Assembly (NCBI RefSeq): GCF_001517085.1 | Contig: NZ_LRAC01000100.1 | Span: 79,103 to 143,102, forward strand | Length of the DNA stretch: 64,000 nt | Reading direction: 5' to 3' | Origin: Paenibacillus sp. DMB5 | Lineage (GTDB): Bacteria > Bacillota > Bacilli > Paenibacillales > Paenibacillaceae | The notes under the pieces: generated by a model | The model's database searches: none | Told to the model about the DNA's origin: nothing | Seen by the model: the letters and a program-made list of their open reading frames with translations, nothing else | In this document: in pieces, positions 18,264-27,037 of the stretch | Numbering within the stretch: position 1 is the first letter of the stretch | How the letters are laid out: every line of letters starts with the position of its first letter | Translations under genes and position numbers: made by a program

Positions 18264-18285
18264 GCGGCCAAGGGGGATACTCACC

Positions 18286-19524
18286 ATGAGACATCGCAAG
18301 GAACAGTTTATTTATGTCGGCGTTGATTTACATAAGCGGACGCATACCGCTGTTGTCATCAACTGTTGGAACGAGTTGCTAGAGGTCATTGAGTTTGAAA
18401 ACAAGCCATCGGCTTTCCCTGCGGTGGTAAGCAAGGTCAAGAAGCATGTGCAGGAAGACATGACGGTTGTATTTGGGCTTGAGGATGTGGGCGGCTATGG
18501 AAGGTCATTAGCCGTTTATCTAGTCGAGAATCATTTCCTTGTCAAAGAGGTCAATGCCGCCCTTTCCAACTGGAAACGTAAAAGCTATGCCATGACGGAG
18601 AAGCATGATAGTTGGGATGCAGAGAACATCGCCAAGCTGTTACTGGATGAACTGGACAGATTGCCGAACGCCCACCCACAAGACGATTATTGGATTCTCA
18701 AACAGCTAGTCATGCGGCGGTATAGCTTACGGGATACGCTTGTCATGCTCAAGAATCAGCTTCATACGCAGTTAAGCTACAACTATCCAAGTTACAGCAA
18801 GTTTTTCTCCGAAGTGGACGGAAGAACGGCTCTAGCCTTTTGGCATGAGTATCCTTCCCCGTATTTGCTTGAGGGGGTCACGCTAGAAGACCTAACGATG
18901 TTCCTTCGGAAGAACAGCAATAACGTCTGCTCTACCAAGAAAGCAACTCTCATCCTAGAAGGCGTTCAGACTGACGGGAACACGAAGCGGAACGGTCAGG
19001 AGCATCGAGATTTCCTAGTTCGAAGCCATGTGAACCAAATACGTGATGTTCATCGTGAAATGAGCGATGTGGAGAATCACATCCGAGACATCAAGCAGAA
19101 GCTAAACTTCAAGCTGAACACGTTCACGGGCATTGATGACGTTACCGCTTCGGCTATCGTGGCAGAAATCGGGGACATTACCCGATTTAAGAACGCTGAC
19201 AAGCTAGCCAAGTATGCAGGGCTAACGCCAAGCCAAATGAGTAGCGGCGGCAGGGGCAAAGACCGCAACCAAAGGCAAGGAAACCGAGCGTTGAACAAGA
19301 TTCTATGGGGATTAGCAGTCAGACAAGTTCAGACCGCTAGAACGTCCAAGAAGCCGCTCAATCCTTTATTCCATGCTTACTATGAAAAGCGGCTCAACGA
19401 AGGCAAAAAGAAGAAGCAAGCAATCATCTGCATTATGCGTAAGCTAGTGAATATCCTTTACAGCATGATAAAGAACAAAACCGAATACCGTCTTACCGCT
19501 TTACCTGAACGGGCGGCAAGCTAA
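18286..19524 (+). CDS. IS110-family transposase (DEDD recombinase)
   Basis: 412 residues from the ATG at 18286 (AAGGGGGATA ribosome binding site). The N-terminal RuvC-like DEDD domain shows YVGVDLHKRTHTAVV (Asp), LEDVGGYG (Glu) and HDSWDAENIAKLL (Asp pair). The C-terminal Tnp domain has LNTFTGIDDVTASAIVAEIG and SGGRGKDRNQRQGN with the serine region used in strand exchange. These enzymes use a bridge RNA to choose target and donor. The reading frame is intact, so the element may be active. Confidence 0.93.
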   Translation: MRHRKEQFIYVGVDLHKRTHTAVVINCWNELLEVIEFENKPSAFPAVVSKVKKHVQEDMTVVFGLEDVGGYGRSLAVYLVENHFLVKEVNAALSNWKRKSYAMTEKHDSWDAENIAKLLLDELDRLPNAHPQDDYWILKQLVMRRYSLRDTLVMLKNQLHTQLSYNYPSYSKFFSEVDGRTALAFWHEYPSPYLLEGVTLEDLTMFLRKNSNNVCSTKKATLILEGVQTDGNTKRNGQEHRDFLVRSHVNQIRDVHREMSDVENHIRDIKQKLNFKLNTFTGIDDVTASAIVAEIGDITRFKNADKLAKYAGLTPSQMSSGGRGKDRNQRQGNRALNKILWGLAVRQVQTARTSKKPLNPLFHAYYEKRLNEGKKKKQAIICIMRKLVNILYSMIKNKTEYRLTALPERAAS

Positions 19525-19533
19525 TGATACAAT

Positions 19534-19567
19534 GGTGGTAGCTGATACAGTTGCCACCTTCTTTAGT
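19534..19567 (+). terminator. Hairpin after the IS110 transposase
   Basis: GGTGG and CCACC arms around a 14-16 base loop, followed by TTCTTTAG. It could be a weak terminator or part of the IS right end. Confidence 0.4.
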
Positions 19568-19576
19568 CCCTGAATC

Positions 19577-20287
19577 AAGTTTCTAACTAACGAAGGGGAG
19601 AAACCTATCGAAGAAATTGAGGTAGGTGACAAGGTCCTTGCTAAGTCTGAATATGATGCTAATGGTGAGTTGGCATACAAAGAAGTAACGGCTTTATATC
19701 GCAACCAACGTGATGATATTATTAAGTTGCATGTTGGGGAGCAAGTTATTGAGACAACAGATAACCACCCGTTTTGGGTTGAAGGCAAAGGGTGGGTCTT
19801 CGCGGATGAACTTCAAGTGGGGGATAAACTCCAAAAAGCTAATGGAATCAACCTTACGATTGATAAGGTTGAGTTCATTAAACTGGATGAGAAGGTGACG
19901 GTATATAACTTTACTGTTGCTGACTTCCATACGTATTATGTAACCGATTTGGGTATTTGGGTGCATAATACAGATGGATGTCTTCGTCCTGAAGCGAAGT
20001 ATCTTGGTTCCGGAAAACATGGTGTAAATTGGAAAGAGGGTCCTGCAACAGCCAAAATGAGCATTAATGGGAGGGCTCCGACACCACAAGGTCAATGGAG
20101 TAAAGCCGATTTGGAATATGCTGCAACGAAGGCCAGTACCTTAGAGAAGGGCCAAGCTGCGTGGTTTGATCTTCCTCCTGGTTCGACTTCAGTTGTTCAT
20201 ATGCCTGACGGAACTACAGTACCCGCTACGAAAATGTGGCTTAGAAATAATGGCACAGGGACTTTTCATGGATATCCTGCACCATAA
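19577..20287 (+). pseudogene. Orphan HINT plus toxin C-terminus of a second RHS protein
   Basis: Homology to the first HINT domain begins abruptly in mid-domain (FLTNEGEKPIEEIEVGDKVL) next to the IS110 element and continues through TTDNHPFWVEGKGWV to the closing WVHN. The tip of about 105 residues is different from the first one: it contains SGKHGVNWKEGPATAKMS, PQGQWSKADLEYA and ends in MWLRNNGTGTFHGYPAP. I do not recognise its named toxin family, though this ending recurs in polymorphic toxins. No start codon or ribosome binding site is available, so by itself it is a silent orphan module that could be recombined onto a full RHS gene. Confidence 0.7.
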
Positions 20288-20298
20288 GGAGGATTGTA

Positions 20299-20829
20299 AT
20301 GTCATTTTTCATACAAGCAAGTTGTCCAAAAAATTCAGACAATGTCAGTTTTGAAGCTGAAACTTTATCGGATGCTGTAGAAAACTCATTCCCACTTTTA
20401 ACAGAGTCTGCTATTATCTTTTGGAATAATATTCCTCTATTTCTTAGTTATAAATATGACTTATGTTTAATGATTGATGATATTTTGGATGTACTAGAAG
20501 CATTAAGAATTAAAGAATTTGGCAGCAAAGATGTTCATTGGGTTTCAAATACTTTTGCCCATATATGGCATTTTAAATGGATTTCAGGGCAACTGGGGAT
20601 AAGTGCTGAATGGGGAGTTATAAATGAAAGCACTGAACACATTTTGAGAGATAGTGGAAGTGTCAATATTTCAATACAATCATTTGGATTCGAATGGAAA
20701 AGAGTTATCTATAACATTATTGTTACGTTAAAGAAGGCAGGCTTTGAAGAAAGTAGGATAGAAGGTATGAGTCGTCTAATCCAAGAATACAACTTAATTA
20801 GAAATGAAGGGTATTTGTATCAATCCTAA
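20299..20829 (+). CDS. Putative immunity protein for the orphan RHS toxin
   Basis: 176 residues, soluble, starting at ATG 20299 behind AGGAGG, 11 bp after the toxin stop. It is unrelated by eye to the first immunity protein, as expected when toxin and immunity change together. I do not recognise the family. It contains several Trp/Phe-rich stretches (HWVSNTFAHIWHFKWI). Retention of an intact immunity gene next to a silent toxin fits either orphan-module storage or protection from sister cells. Confidence 0.6.
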   Translation: MSFFIQASCPKNSDNVSFEAETLSDAVENSFPLLTESAIIFWNNIPLFLSYKYDLCLMIDDILDVLEALRIKEFGSKDVHWVSNTFAHIWHFKWISGQLGISAEWGVINESTEHILRDSGSVNISIQSFGFEWKRVIYNIIVTLKKAGFEESRIEGMSRLIQEYNLIRNEGYLYQS

Positions 20830-20839
20830 TTTATGAAGC

Positions 20840-20876
20840 AAAGAAAGACCTTGGGGCGTTCTCAAGGTCTTTCTTT
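20840..20876 (+). terminator. Terminator after immunity gene 2
   Basis: AAAGAAAGACCTT / AAGGTCTTTCTTT hairpin with TTTTT. It is related in sequence to the terminator at 15621. Confidence 0.85.
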
Positions 20877-20997
20877 TTACCCTACCCAGTGCTGAATGAA
20901 ACTGGCGGCAAGCCTTACTTCCCCCGTATGATATTCCTCAAATATGCTGTACGCATATGCAACGCTTGAAAATATAACCCTTTATTTTAACTCCCAA

Positions 20998-21218
20998 TCT
21001 CATCCGCTTCGTTAGAGGTTATGTGAATAATACAATGCGCAATTTCTTGAAGGACAAAGGATTCCAATATCGTGTAAGAGTGACCGATGACAAGCACTTG
21101 GTATATCTTTCATATCAAATCTTTTATGCCCGACCTTCAAAGAAGCATATGCTTCGGCTTGAATGTCTGCCTGAATCATTAGTTCACATCCAGTCTTGGA
21201 TTTCAACGATTGGATTTA
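20998..21218 (+). pseudogene. Decayed second copy of the rep gene
   Basis: About 220 bases align closely by eye with 16240-16460 of the intact rep gene (LKDKGFQYRVRVTDDKH, then LSYQIFYARPSKKH). Both ends are missing and the frame stops soon after. With the copied terminator region it shows that the HINT-toxin-immunity-rep unit exists twice. Confidence 0.8.
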
Positions 21219-21286
21219 GAGAAAAGTTTTAAATCAATACATGAGCATGAATTAGTAGAGCAGCTGTTTTTGTTGAAAAATAAAAT

Positions 21287-21314
21287 AAAACCGCCGGGAA
21301 ACCCCGGCGGTTTT
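21287..21314. terminator. Terminator after nrdF
   Basis: AAAACCGCCGGG / CCCGGCGGTTTT perfect hairpin with T-rich flanks on both sides; it should work for nrdIEF on the minus strand. Confidence 0.85.
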
Positions 21315-21315
21315 A

Positions 21316-21342
21316 AAAGGGGGGCGATAACGCCCCTTTTTC
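21316..21342. terminator. Second terminator-like hairpin next to nrdF
   Basis: AAAAGGGG...CGATAACG...CCCCTTTTT, only 6 bp from the nrdF stop. Together with the previous hairpin it forms a tandem terminator. Confidence 0.6.
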
Positions 21343-21347
21343 TATGC

Positions 21348-22307
21348 TTAGAAACTAAAGTCCTCATCACGCAGCGGCTCCACGTTCAGCGCACGGACGT
21401 AGCCGTTGCCTTTTTTGGAGAAAAAGTCATGCTGCTTGGTGTGGGTACTGATCCCGTTCTGGACGATCGGGTTGATCTCTTCCTCGTCGAACAGCGGATC
21501 GTGACCCAGGTTCATCATTGCCTTGTTGGCGTTGTAGCGCAGGAAGGCCTTAACTTCCTCGACAAGCCCGATTGGCGCGTAGATCTGCTCGGTGTACTGT
21601 TCCTCGTTCGCATGCAGCAGGCGCAGAAGGCCTACGAGTGTCTGGTACACGTCACGCTGGTCGTCCTCGGACAGCTCCTCGAAAATCTCCTGAGCCAGCA
21701 CACCGACGTAAACGCCGTGGATGCTCTCGTCGCGCAGGATCAGGTCGATGATCTCGCCGCTGCAGGTCATTTTGCCCTGGCCGGCCAGGTAGAGCGGGTA
21801 GAAGAACCCGCTGTAGAACAGGTAGCTCTCCAGCAGGACGGAAGCCGCCATTGCCAGATAGAGATCCTTGGGGGTTTCGATTTTTTTGTAATATTCAGAG
21901 ATGGTCTGGGCCTTGAACTGCAGGAACGTGTTGTCCTCCACCCAGCGGAAGATCCCGTCGATCTCCTCAGTGGAAGCCAGCGTCGTAAAAATACTGCTGT
22001 AGGACTTCGCATGAATCTGCTCCATCATCCCCATGAAGCCGAGCACCGCCTTGCGCTGCAGGCCATCCACATGCTCCATGATCTGCGGCATCCCTACGCC
22101 GCCTTGCACGGTGTCGAGCAGGGTGAGCCCGCCCAGCACCTTCATATAAGAGTCCTTTTCGGTGTCGCTCAGCGTCAGCCAGGACATTTTGTCATCGGAT
22201 AATGGAATTTCGTCGTCGGTCCAGAACTGCATAATATTCTGGTTCCAGAACATCAGCGAGAAGTCGTCGTCGGGACGGTTCCAGTTCACGGCTTGAATTG
22301 CGCTCAT
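21348..22307 (-). CDS. nrdF: Class Ib ribonucleotide reductase, radical-generating subunit
   Basis: 319 residues. It houses the dimetal site and tyrosyl radical that start catalysis in NrdE. Metal ligands are visible in MMEQIHAKSYSSIF, the LESYLFYSGF helix and the RDESIHG motif. Length matches NrdF (about 320-340), shorter than class Ia NrdB. It is the last gene of nrdI-nrdE-nrdF, 37 bp after nrdE, and ends at a double terminator. Confidence 0.95.
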   Translation of the reverse strand: MSAIQAVNWNRPDDDFSLMFWNQNIMQFWTDDEIPLSDDKMSWLTLSDTEKDSYMKVLGGLTLLDTVQGGVGMPQIMEHVDGLQRKAVLGFMGMMEQIHAKSYSSIFTTLASTEEIDGIFRWVEDNTFLQFKAQTISEYYKKIETPKDLYLAMAASVLLESYLFYSGFFYPLYLAGQGKMTCSGEIIDLILRDESIHGVYVGVLAQEIFEELSEDDQRDVYQTLVGLLRLLHANEEQYTEQIYAPIGLVEEVKAFLRYNANKAMMNLGHDPLFDEEEINPIVQNGISTHTKQHDFFSKKGNGYVRALNVEPLRDEDFSF

Positions 22308-22344
22308 AATGGTCTAATCTCCCTTTCTGTAGCCGTACGGCCCT

Positions 22345-24429
22345 TTAAATCGAGCAGGTCAGGCATTCCTCGACGGACAGCTTTTTGGTGCGTGTGTAAT
22401 ACAGCGACTTCAGGCCTTTGTGTGCCGCATACAGGTAGCAGCGGGCCAGCTCACGGGTCGTTACATCACTGTTCACGTGCAGGACGGTCGAGATCCCCTG
22501 GTCGATATGGGGCTGGATTTCCGCAATCAGATCAATCACCTTGAACTGGTCCATCTGATAAGCGGATTTATAGTAGAACACATTGTCCGGCTGCAGATAA
22601 GGCATCGGATAATAGGTGGTCGAGTTGGCATAGGTACGGGTCTCGATCTGCTCCACAATCGGCATTACGCTGGATGTGGCATTCTGGATGTACGAAATGC
22701 TCGCAGTCGGCGCAATCGCGAGACGGTAGGCATGATACAGGCCGTTTTTCATAACAGCCTCACGCAGCTGCTTCCAGTCCTCCTGAGTAGGAATGTAGAT
22801 GCCTGCGAATAGCTCCTGCACTCTTGCCGTAACCGGCTGATAATTGGTAGACACGTAACGGTCAAAATAAACACCCGTCGCATAATCGGACTCTGCGAAG
22901 CCGTAGAACGTCTCGCCGGTTTCGGCGGCGATTTCCATACTCTTTTCAATCGAGTGGTAGTTCATCGTCATGAAGAATGTGCGGGCAAAATCGCGGGCCT
23001 GCTCGCTTTCATAAGCGATCTTGTTCTTGGCCAGGTAACCGTGCAGGTTCATGACGCCAAGGCCGACGGAGTGCATCTCCTTGTTCGCTTTGGCTACGCC
23101 CGGAGCGTTGGAAACGGTGGTCATGTCGCTGACTGCGGTCAAGGCGAGCATGCCCTCATGGACGGATTCACGGATTTTGCCGTGCTGCATCACGTTCACA
23201 ATGTTCAGGGAAGCCAGGTTGCAGCTGATATCGCGGCGGATCGCATCCTCCTGGCCGTAGTCGTTAATCTCGGAAGTCTCCTGAAGCTGGAAAATCTCGG
23301 TGCACAGGTTGGACATTTTGACCTGGCCGACGTTCTTCAGGGCATGAGCGTTATTGGCATTGCTCTTGTTCATAATATAGGGATAGCCCGATTCGAGCTG
23401 GATCATGGCAATTTTGGTCAGCATGTCGCGTGCGCTCATGGCAACCTTTTTCTTCACACGCGGATCAGCGAGCAGGGTGTCGTACATTTCGTCGAGATCC
23501 ATGTCATCCAGATGAGTGCCGTAGGCCTGGAAAACCGTATAAGGTGCAAACACATACAGCGGCTGATTATCCTGTGCCAGCTTGTAGAAGCGGTTCGGCA
23601 CAATCAGACCGATGGACAACGTCTTCAGGCGTGTCCGTTCGTCGGCATTGATCTTTTTGCTGTCGAGGAATTCAAGCACGTCCCAGCCGAAAATATTATA
23701 GTAAGCCGCACCGGAGCCCTTGCGCTGGCCCATCTGGTCAGCATAGGAGAACCCGTCTTCCATCAGCTTCAGGACAGGCATGATGCCTTTGGCTGCATCC
23801 TCAACGCCTTTGATCGTCTCACCGCGCGAACGCAGCTTGGACAGATTTACAGCAACGCCGCCGCCGATTTTGGACAGCTGCATGCAGGTGTTCAGCACAT
23901 AGTTGATGGAGTTGAGCGAGTCATCCATCTCGAGCAGGAAGCAGGAAACCATCTCACCGCGGCGGCTTTTACCGGCATTGAGGAAGGTTGGTGTGGCCGG
24001 CTGCAGGCGCTGCTCCATCATCGAACGTGCCAAAGTGCGGGCAGTCTCAACGTTTCCGCGTCCCAGGTGCAATGCTACTACTGCTACACGGTCCGGATAA
24101 TGCTCGAGGTACTGCTTGCGGTCATTGGTTTTGACGGCATAGTCTGTATAGAACTTGGAGGCCGCCATATAGGAAGGAAAACGGAAATCATATTCATGGG
24201 CGATCCGGTAGACATCCTCCATCTCAGCTGCGCTGTAACGGTCATACAGATCCTCGTAATAGTCATTGGCAATCATATAATCAATCTTGGCTTTGGTGCT
24301 TGTAAAAGTCAGGCTGCGGCGCTCCACATCACGCATGAACTCCGCTACGGCCTCCTGGTCTTTATCGAGCTGGAAAAATCCGGTCTCGTCTCTCTTCATC
24401 AACATGTTATTCAATTCAATATGCCGCAA
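22345..24429 (-). CDS. nrdE: Class Ib ribonucleotide reductase, catalytic subunit
   Basis: 694 residues. It reduces ribonucleoside diphosphates. Motifs include the PATPTFLNAGKSRRGE loop, SCFLLEMDDSL, NLCTEIFQ and PTASISYIQN, plus the C-terminal redox tail ECLTCSI with its cysteine pair (thioredoxin/NrdH partner). No N-terminal ATP-cone is present, as usual for class Ib. Its start overlaps the nrdI stop by 14 bp, indicating coupled translation. Confidence 0.95.
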   Translation of the reverse strand: MRHIELNNMLMKRDETGFFQLDKDQEAVAEFMRDVERRSLTFTSTKAKIDYMIANDYYEDLYDRYSAAEMEDVYRIAHEYDFRFPSYMAASKFYTDYAVKTNDRKQYLEHYPDRVAVVALHLGRGNVETARTLARSMMEQRLQPATPTFLNAGKSRRGEMVSCFLLEMDDSLNSINYVLNTCMQLSKIGGGVAVNLSKLRSRGETIKGVEDAAKGIMPVLKLMEDGFSYADQMGQRKGSGAAYYNIFGWDVLEFLDSKKINADERTRLKTLSIGLIVPNRFYKLAQDNQPLYVFAPYTVFQAYGTHLDDMDLDEMYDTLLADPRVKKKVAMSARDMLTKIAMIQLESGYPYIMNKSNANNAHALKNVGQVKMSNLCTEIFQLQETSEINDYGQEDAIRRDISCNLASLNIVNVMQHGKIRESVHEGMLALTAVSDMTTVSNAPGVAKANKEMHSVGLGVMNLHGYLAKNKIAYESEQARDFARTFFMTMNYHSIEKSMEIAAETGETFYGFAESDYATGVYFDRYVSTNYQPVTARVQELFAGIYIPTQEDWKQLREAVMKNGLYHAYRLAIAPTASISYIQNATSSVMPIVEQIETRTYANSTTYYPMPYLQPDNVFYYKSAYQMDQFKVIDLIAEIQPHIDQGISTVLHVNSDVTTRELARCYLYAAHKGLKSLYYTRTKKLSVEECLTCSI

Positions 24430-24775
24430 CCCGGTTCACCTCCTGTTTAATTCGCTCCACATCGCCAAATGTTCCTGACAGCTCGAATTTGCCGACTACC
24501 GGCACATTATAGCGTTCTGCAATCAGGTCTGCGCTGTGGGCGTACAACTCACCCCAATTTTTGTTGCCGCTGGCGGCAATGCCCTTCAGCCTGGAATGGT
24601 TCCTCTCCAAAAAAGAGGACACCTTCTCTGGGATCTGTCCAAATCCGGTGGTGTATGTAACAAGCACATAAGGCTCGTCGATCGTCATATGCTCTTCGAT
24701 TTGTACAGCAGGCAGCTTCAGCTTGTTGATAAAACGTCTGACATTGCCGGTTTTGGAATCGTAAGCAATCAGCAT
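24416..24775 (-). CDS. nrdI: NrdI flavodoxin-like protein
   Basis: 119 residues, FMN-binding flavodoxin fold beginning LIAYDSKTGNVRRFINKL with the phosphate loop, then GFGQIPEKV and SGNKNWGELYAHSAD. It supplies oxidant for assembly of the manganese cofactor in NrdF. It is the first gene of the operon, with an ATAGGAGG ribosome binding site, downstream of NrdR boxes. Confidence 0.93.
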   Translation of the reverse strand: MLIAYDSKTGNVRRFINKLKLPAVQIEEHMTIDEPYVLVTYTTGFGQIPEKVSSFLERNHSRLKGIAASGNKNWGELYAHSADLIAERYNVPVVGKFELSGTFGDVERIKQEVNRVAAY

Positions 24776-24861
24776 AGTCGCTCTAACCTCCTATAACAAT
24801 GGTTCTATTTATACTTCGCTAATTGTACTCGGGTGTTCCGCTAGGTATATGAGTTTAACTA

Positions 24862-24921
24862 CTATATACACTACATTTAGGTGACTTCAATCATATTAAA
24901 CACTATATGTTGGAAAGTCAA
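24862..24921 (-). promoter_or_regulatory. nrdIEF promoter with two NrdR boxes
   Basis: Minus-strand -35 TTGACT (24916-24921), 17-bp spacer, -10 TAATAT (24893-24898). A NrdR-like core CTATATGTTG (24903-24912) lies in the spacer. A weaker one, CTATATACAC (24862-24871), lies 41 bp away just past the start site. The arrangement parallels nrdDG, with one more helical turn between boxes. Confidence 0.7.
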
Positions 24922-25175
24922 TAGATCAGAAAGCCCTTTGCGGCCCTCTGAAAGCCCTTCAGAAACGGTCAGGCCAGGCCCCGCCTGCAATCTGTTCTCT
25001 TAAAATTTTATTCTAATTTTTAATATAGTCTGAGCCGTGCCGAAAAGAGGCATTACGTACCCGGCATCCAAAAATCCATGCCTGTTCCGGCCTCCGTCTA
25101 TGGTACAAGTAATTAAAAGCTTTCATAATAACGAAAGAAACCGCCAGAGATAAAGGATGAGAGGATGAAGGCCCG
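24922..25175. other. Intergenic region before the esterase
   Basis: Contains two AAGGGCTTTC direct repeats (minus-strand sense, 24931-24960) upstream of the nrdIEF promoter and an AT-rich stretch at 25000-25030. A CTTTC...GAAAG inverted repeat lies at about 25121-25137 near the esterase start. No clear Fur box or gene. Confidence 0.4.
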
Positions 25176-26777
25176 ATGTTTGAAGTGGAAGAGCTGGACT
25201 GGCAGGGGCGCCGGCTGACGGTGTTCCTGCCCCCTTCCTATGCGTTATCCCAAAAGCGTTATCCTGCAGTATATCTGCATGACGGCGCAACCTTAATGAT
25301 GAATACCTTAAATTATATGTACAGGCTGTTCCGGGAGGGGCTGCTGGCCGAGCTGATCGTCGTCGGGATCAGCACCTCTTCCCGAAATGATGATTATACA
25401 CCCTGGCCGGAGTCTGCTGCAACAGAAGGCAGGCAGGCCTTCGGCGGCCGCGGGTCTGCCTATCTCGATGAAATCGCCGATGGTATCAAGCCTTACATCG
25501 ATTCTGTCCTGAGGACGGCCCCGGAACCGGACAACACCGGGCTGATCGGCTATTCGCTGGGCGGGCTGGTGACGCTGCTGGCCGCTTACCGCCGGCCCGA
25601 TGCCTTCGGGAGGTTCGGGATGCTGTCACCTTCCATATGGTATGAAGGGATGCTTAGCTACACAGAAGCTAACCCGCTGCCTGACCGGGGGCAGAGGCTG
25701 TATTTCTCTGTAGGCAACCGTGAGGGCGTGTATAAGCAGAATATCCAGCGGCATGCCGTGCCCAGCACATTGCAGCTGTACCGCAAACTGAGGGGGCAGC
25801 TGGCCGATGAGCAGCGGCTGCGGCTCTCGATTGCCGACGGGGCTGCCCATGACCTTGCCTCTATGTCAGCGCAGTTTCCCGAGGCGCTACAGTGGCTGTA
25901 CGGGGCGGCTGACGGACAGGAGGCGGGGGCGCAGCGGGCCGGGATGGAGCCTGAGCTGATGTCACCGGTCAGCGCCTGCATGCTGCCGGGAACCGAGGTG
26001 TGGGACATGACCTCCCTGTATAACGGCTTGACTTACCGGATCTTTGTCCATATCCCGTTAAAGCCCCCGCCGCCGGAGGGTTACCCGGTGCTGTACACCG
26101 TCGACGGCAATGCCTATTTCGCTTCCCTGAACGATGCGATGCGGCTGCAGACCCGGCATCCGCGTGGGCTTCCGTCCGGTATGGTAATTTCCATCGGTTA
26201 TCCGGCAGACGGGCCGTTTGTGGCCGAGCGGCGCTTCCGGGATCTTACAGTGCCGGATGTACAGCAGGGTCTGCGCCCGGACGGCTCACCCTGGCCGGTG
26301 AACGGCGGGGCAGATGCCTTTCTTGATTTTATGGAGCTGGAGCTGATGCCGCTGATCGGGCGCAGGTACAGTGTCGATCATTCCCGGGCGGCGCTGTTCG
26401 GGCATTCGCTGGGCGGCTTCTTCGCCCTGTATACGCTGATCCGCCGCAGCCGGCTGTTCAGCTCTTATATCGCAGGCAGCCCGTCCCTCTGGTGGAAGGG
26501 CAGGGTGCTGTTCGATATGCTGCCGGAGCTGGAGGACAAGCTGCGCAGCGGGGAGCTTGCCTGCTCGCTGATGATCGGCATCGGCTCGGAGGAAACCGGT
26601 ATGCTGGAGAATGCCAGGGCCTTCCATGAGCGGCTGGTCCCATATAATGGCAGCGGGCTCAGCCGGCTGTCCTATAAGGAATTCCAGGGCGAAGGGCATA
26701 TGTCTGTACTGCAGCCGCTGTTCAGTCCGATGCTGCGTTTTGTTTTTGCAGCAGAAGGTGCTGAGCTCTGTATCTGA
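25176..26777 (+). CDS. Two-domain esterase (tandem Fes/BesA-like alpha/beta hydrolases)
   Basis: 533 residues with no signal peptide. Each half is an esterase-D/enterochelin-esterase-like domain: VYLHDG and nucleophile elbow GYSLGG (125-130) in the first, VLYTVDGNAYF and GHSLGG (about 408) in the second. Family members hydrolyse trilactone siderophores or act as carboxylesterases; a typical one has a single domain of 250-300 residues. The tandem fusion could give two active sites or one that is regulatory. No siderophore genes or clear Fur box are adjacent, so the substrate is open. An AGAGGATGAAGG ribosome binding site precedes the ATG. Confidence 0.8.
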   Translation: MFEVEELDWQGRRLTVFLPPSYALSQKRYPAVYLHDGATLMMNTLNYMYRLFREGLLAELIVVGISTSSRNDDYTPWPESAATEGRQAFGGRGSAYLDEIADGIKPYIDSVLRTAPEPDNTGLIGYSLGGLVTLLAAYRRPDAFGRFGMLSPSIWYEGMLSYTEANPLPDRGQRLYFSVGNREGVYKQNIQRHAVPSTLQLYRKLRGQLADEQRLRLSIADGAAHDLASMSAQFPEALQWLYGAADGQEAGAQRAGMEPELMSPVSACMLPGTEVWDMTSLYNGLTYRIFVHIPLKPPPPEGYPVLYTVDGNAYFASLNDAMRLQTRHPRGLPSGMVISIGYPADGPFVAERRFRDLTVPDVQQGLRPDGSPWPVNGGADAFLDFMELELMPLIGRRYSVDHSRAALFGHSLGGFFALYTLIRRSRLFSSYIAGSPSLWWKGRVLFDMLPELEDKLRSGELACSLMIGIGSEETGMLENARAFHERLVPYNGSGLSRLSYKEFQGEGHMSVLQPLFSPMLRFVFAAEGAELCI

Positions 26778-26800
26778 GAGTCTCCGGGAAGCTGTTCCAT

Positions 26801-26930
26801 TTGACAAATCAGCAGTTTGCTTTATATTAGTAAGGGAGCGAGAGACCGTACTTATGCAAGCACAGGCTGGAACTACAACAATTGATGCCGCGCGGTGTTC
26901 CGGATTTTACCGGTTGCCGCGCTTTTCTTC
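26801..26930 (+). ncRNA. Candidate small RNA or leader with own promoter and terminator
   Basis: TTGACA (26801-26806), 16-bp spacer, TATATT (26823-26828). About 60 bases later a hairpin with GCGCGG/CCGCGC arms (26890-26922) and an inner CCGG pair ends in TTTTCTTCT. The enclosed sequence has no ORF over 20 codons. A promoter and terminator 100 bases apart suggest a short RNA; its function is unknown. Confidence 0.4.
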
Positions 26931-27037
26931 TATATATAGGAGAAAAATTTTTGCCGTATAAATTGGTATGTATGGGGTGCCCTGCGGGTATCTTCTTAAT
27001 ATAGATCAGAGGTCAGGAAGGAGCGAATGCATAGGAA

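Larger units (their letters stand above)
18164..19573 (+). mobile_element. IS110-family insertion sequence (borders approximate)
   Basis: Contains one transposase gene with non-coding flanks and, as usual for the family, no clear terminal inverted repeats. The right side ends where sequence homologous to the HINT domain resumes (about 19577). The left border is uncertain because the recombinase stop lies in the structured region. Confidence 0.6.

Noticed and set aside
21023..21232. 69-codon frame as a small gene
   Set aside because: It is a fragment of the rep gene copy, missing both ends.
22954..24450. 498-codon frame opposite nrdE
   Set aside because: Antisense shadow of a conserved gene with GC-biased third positions.
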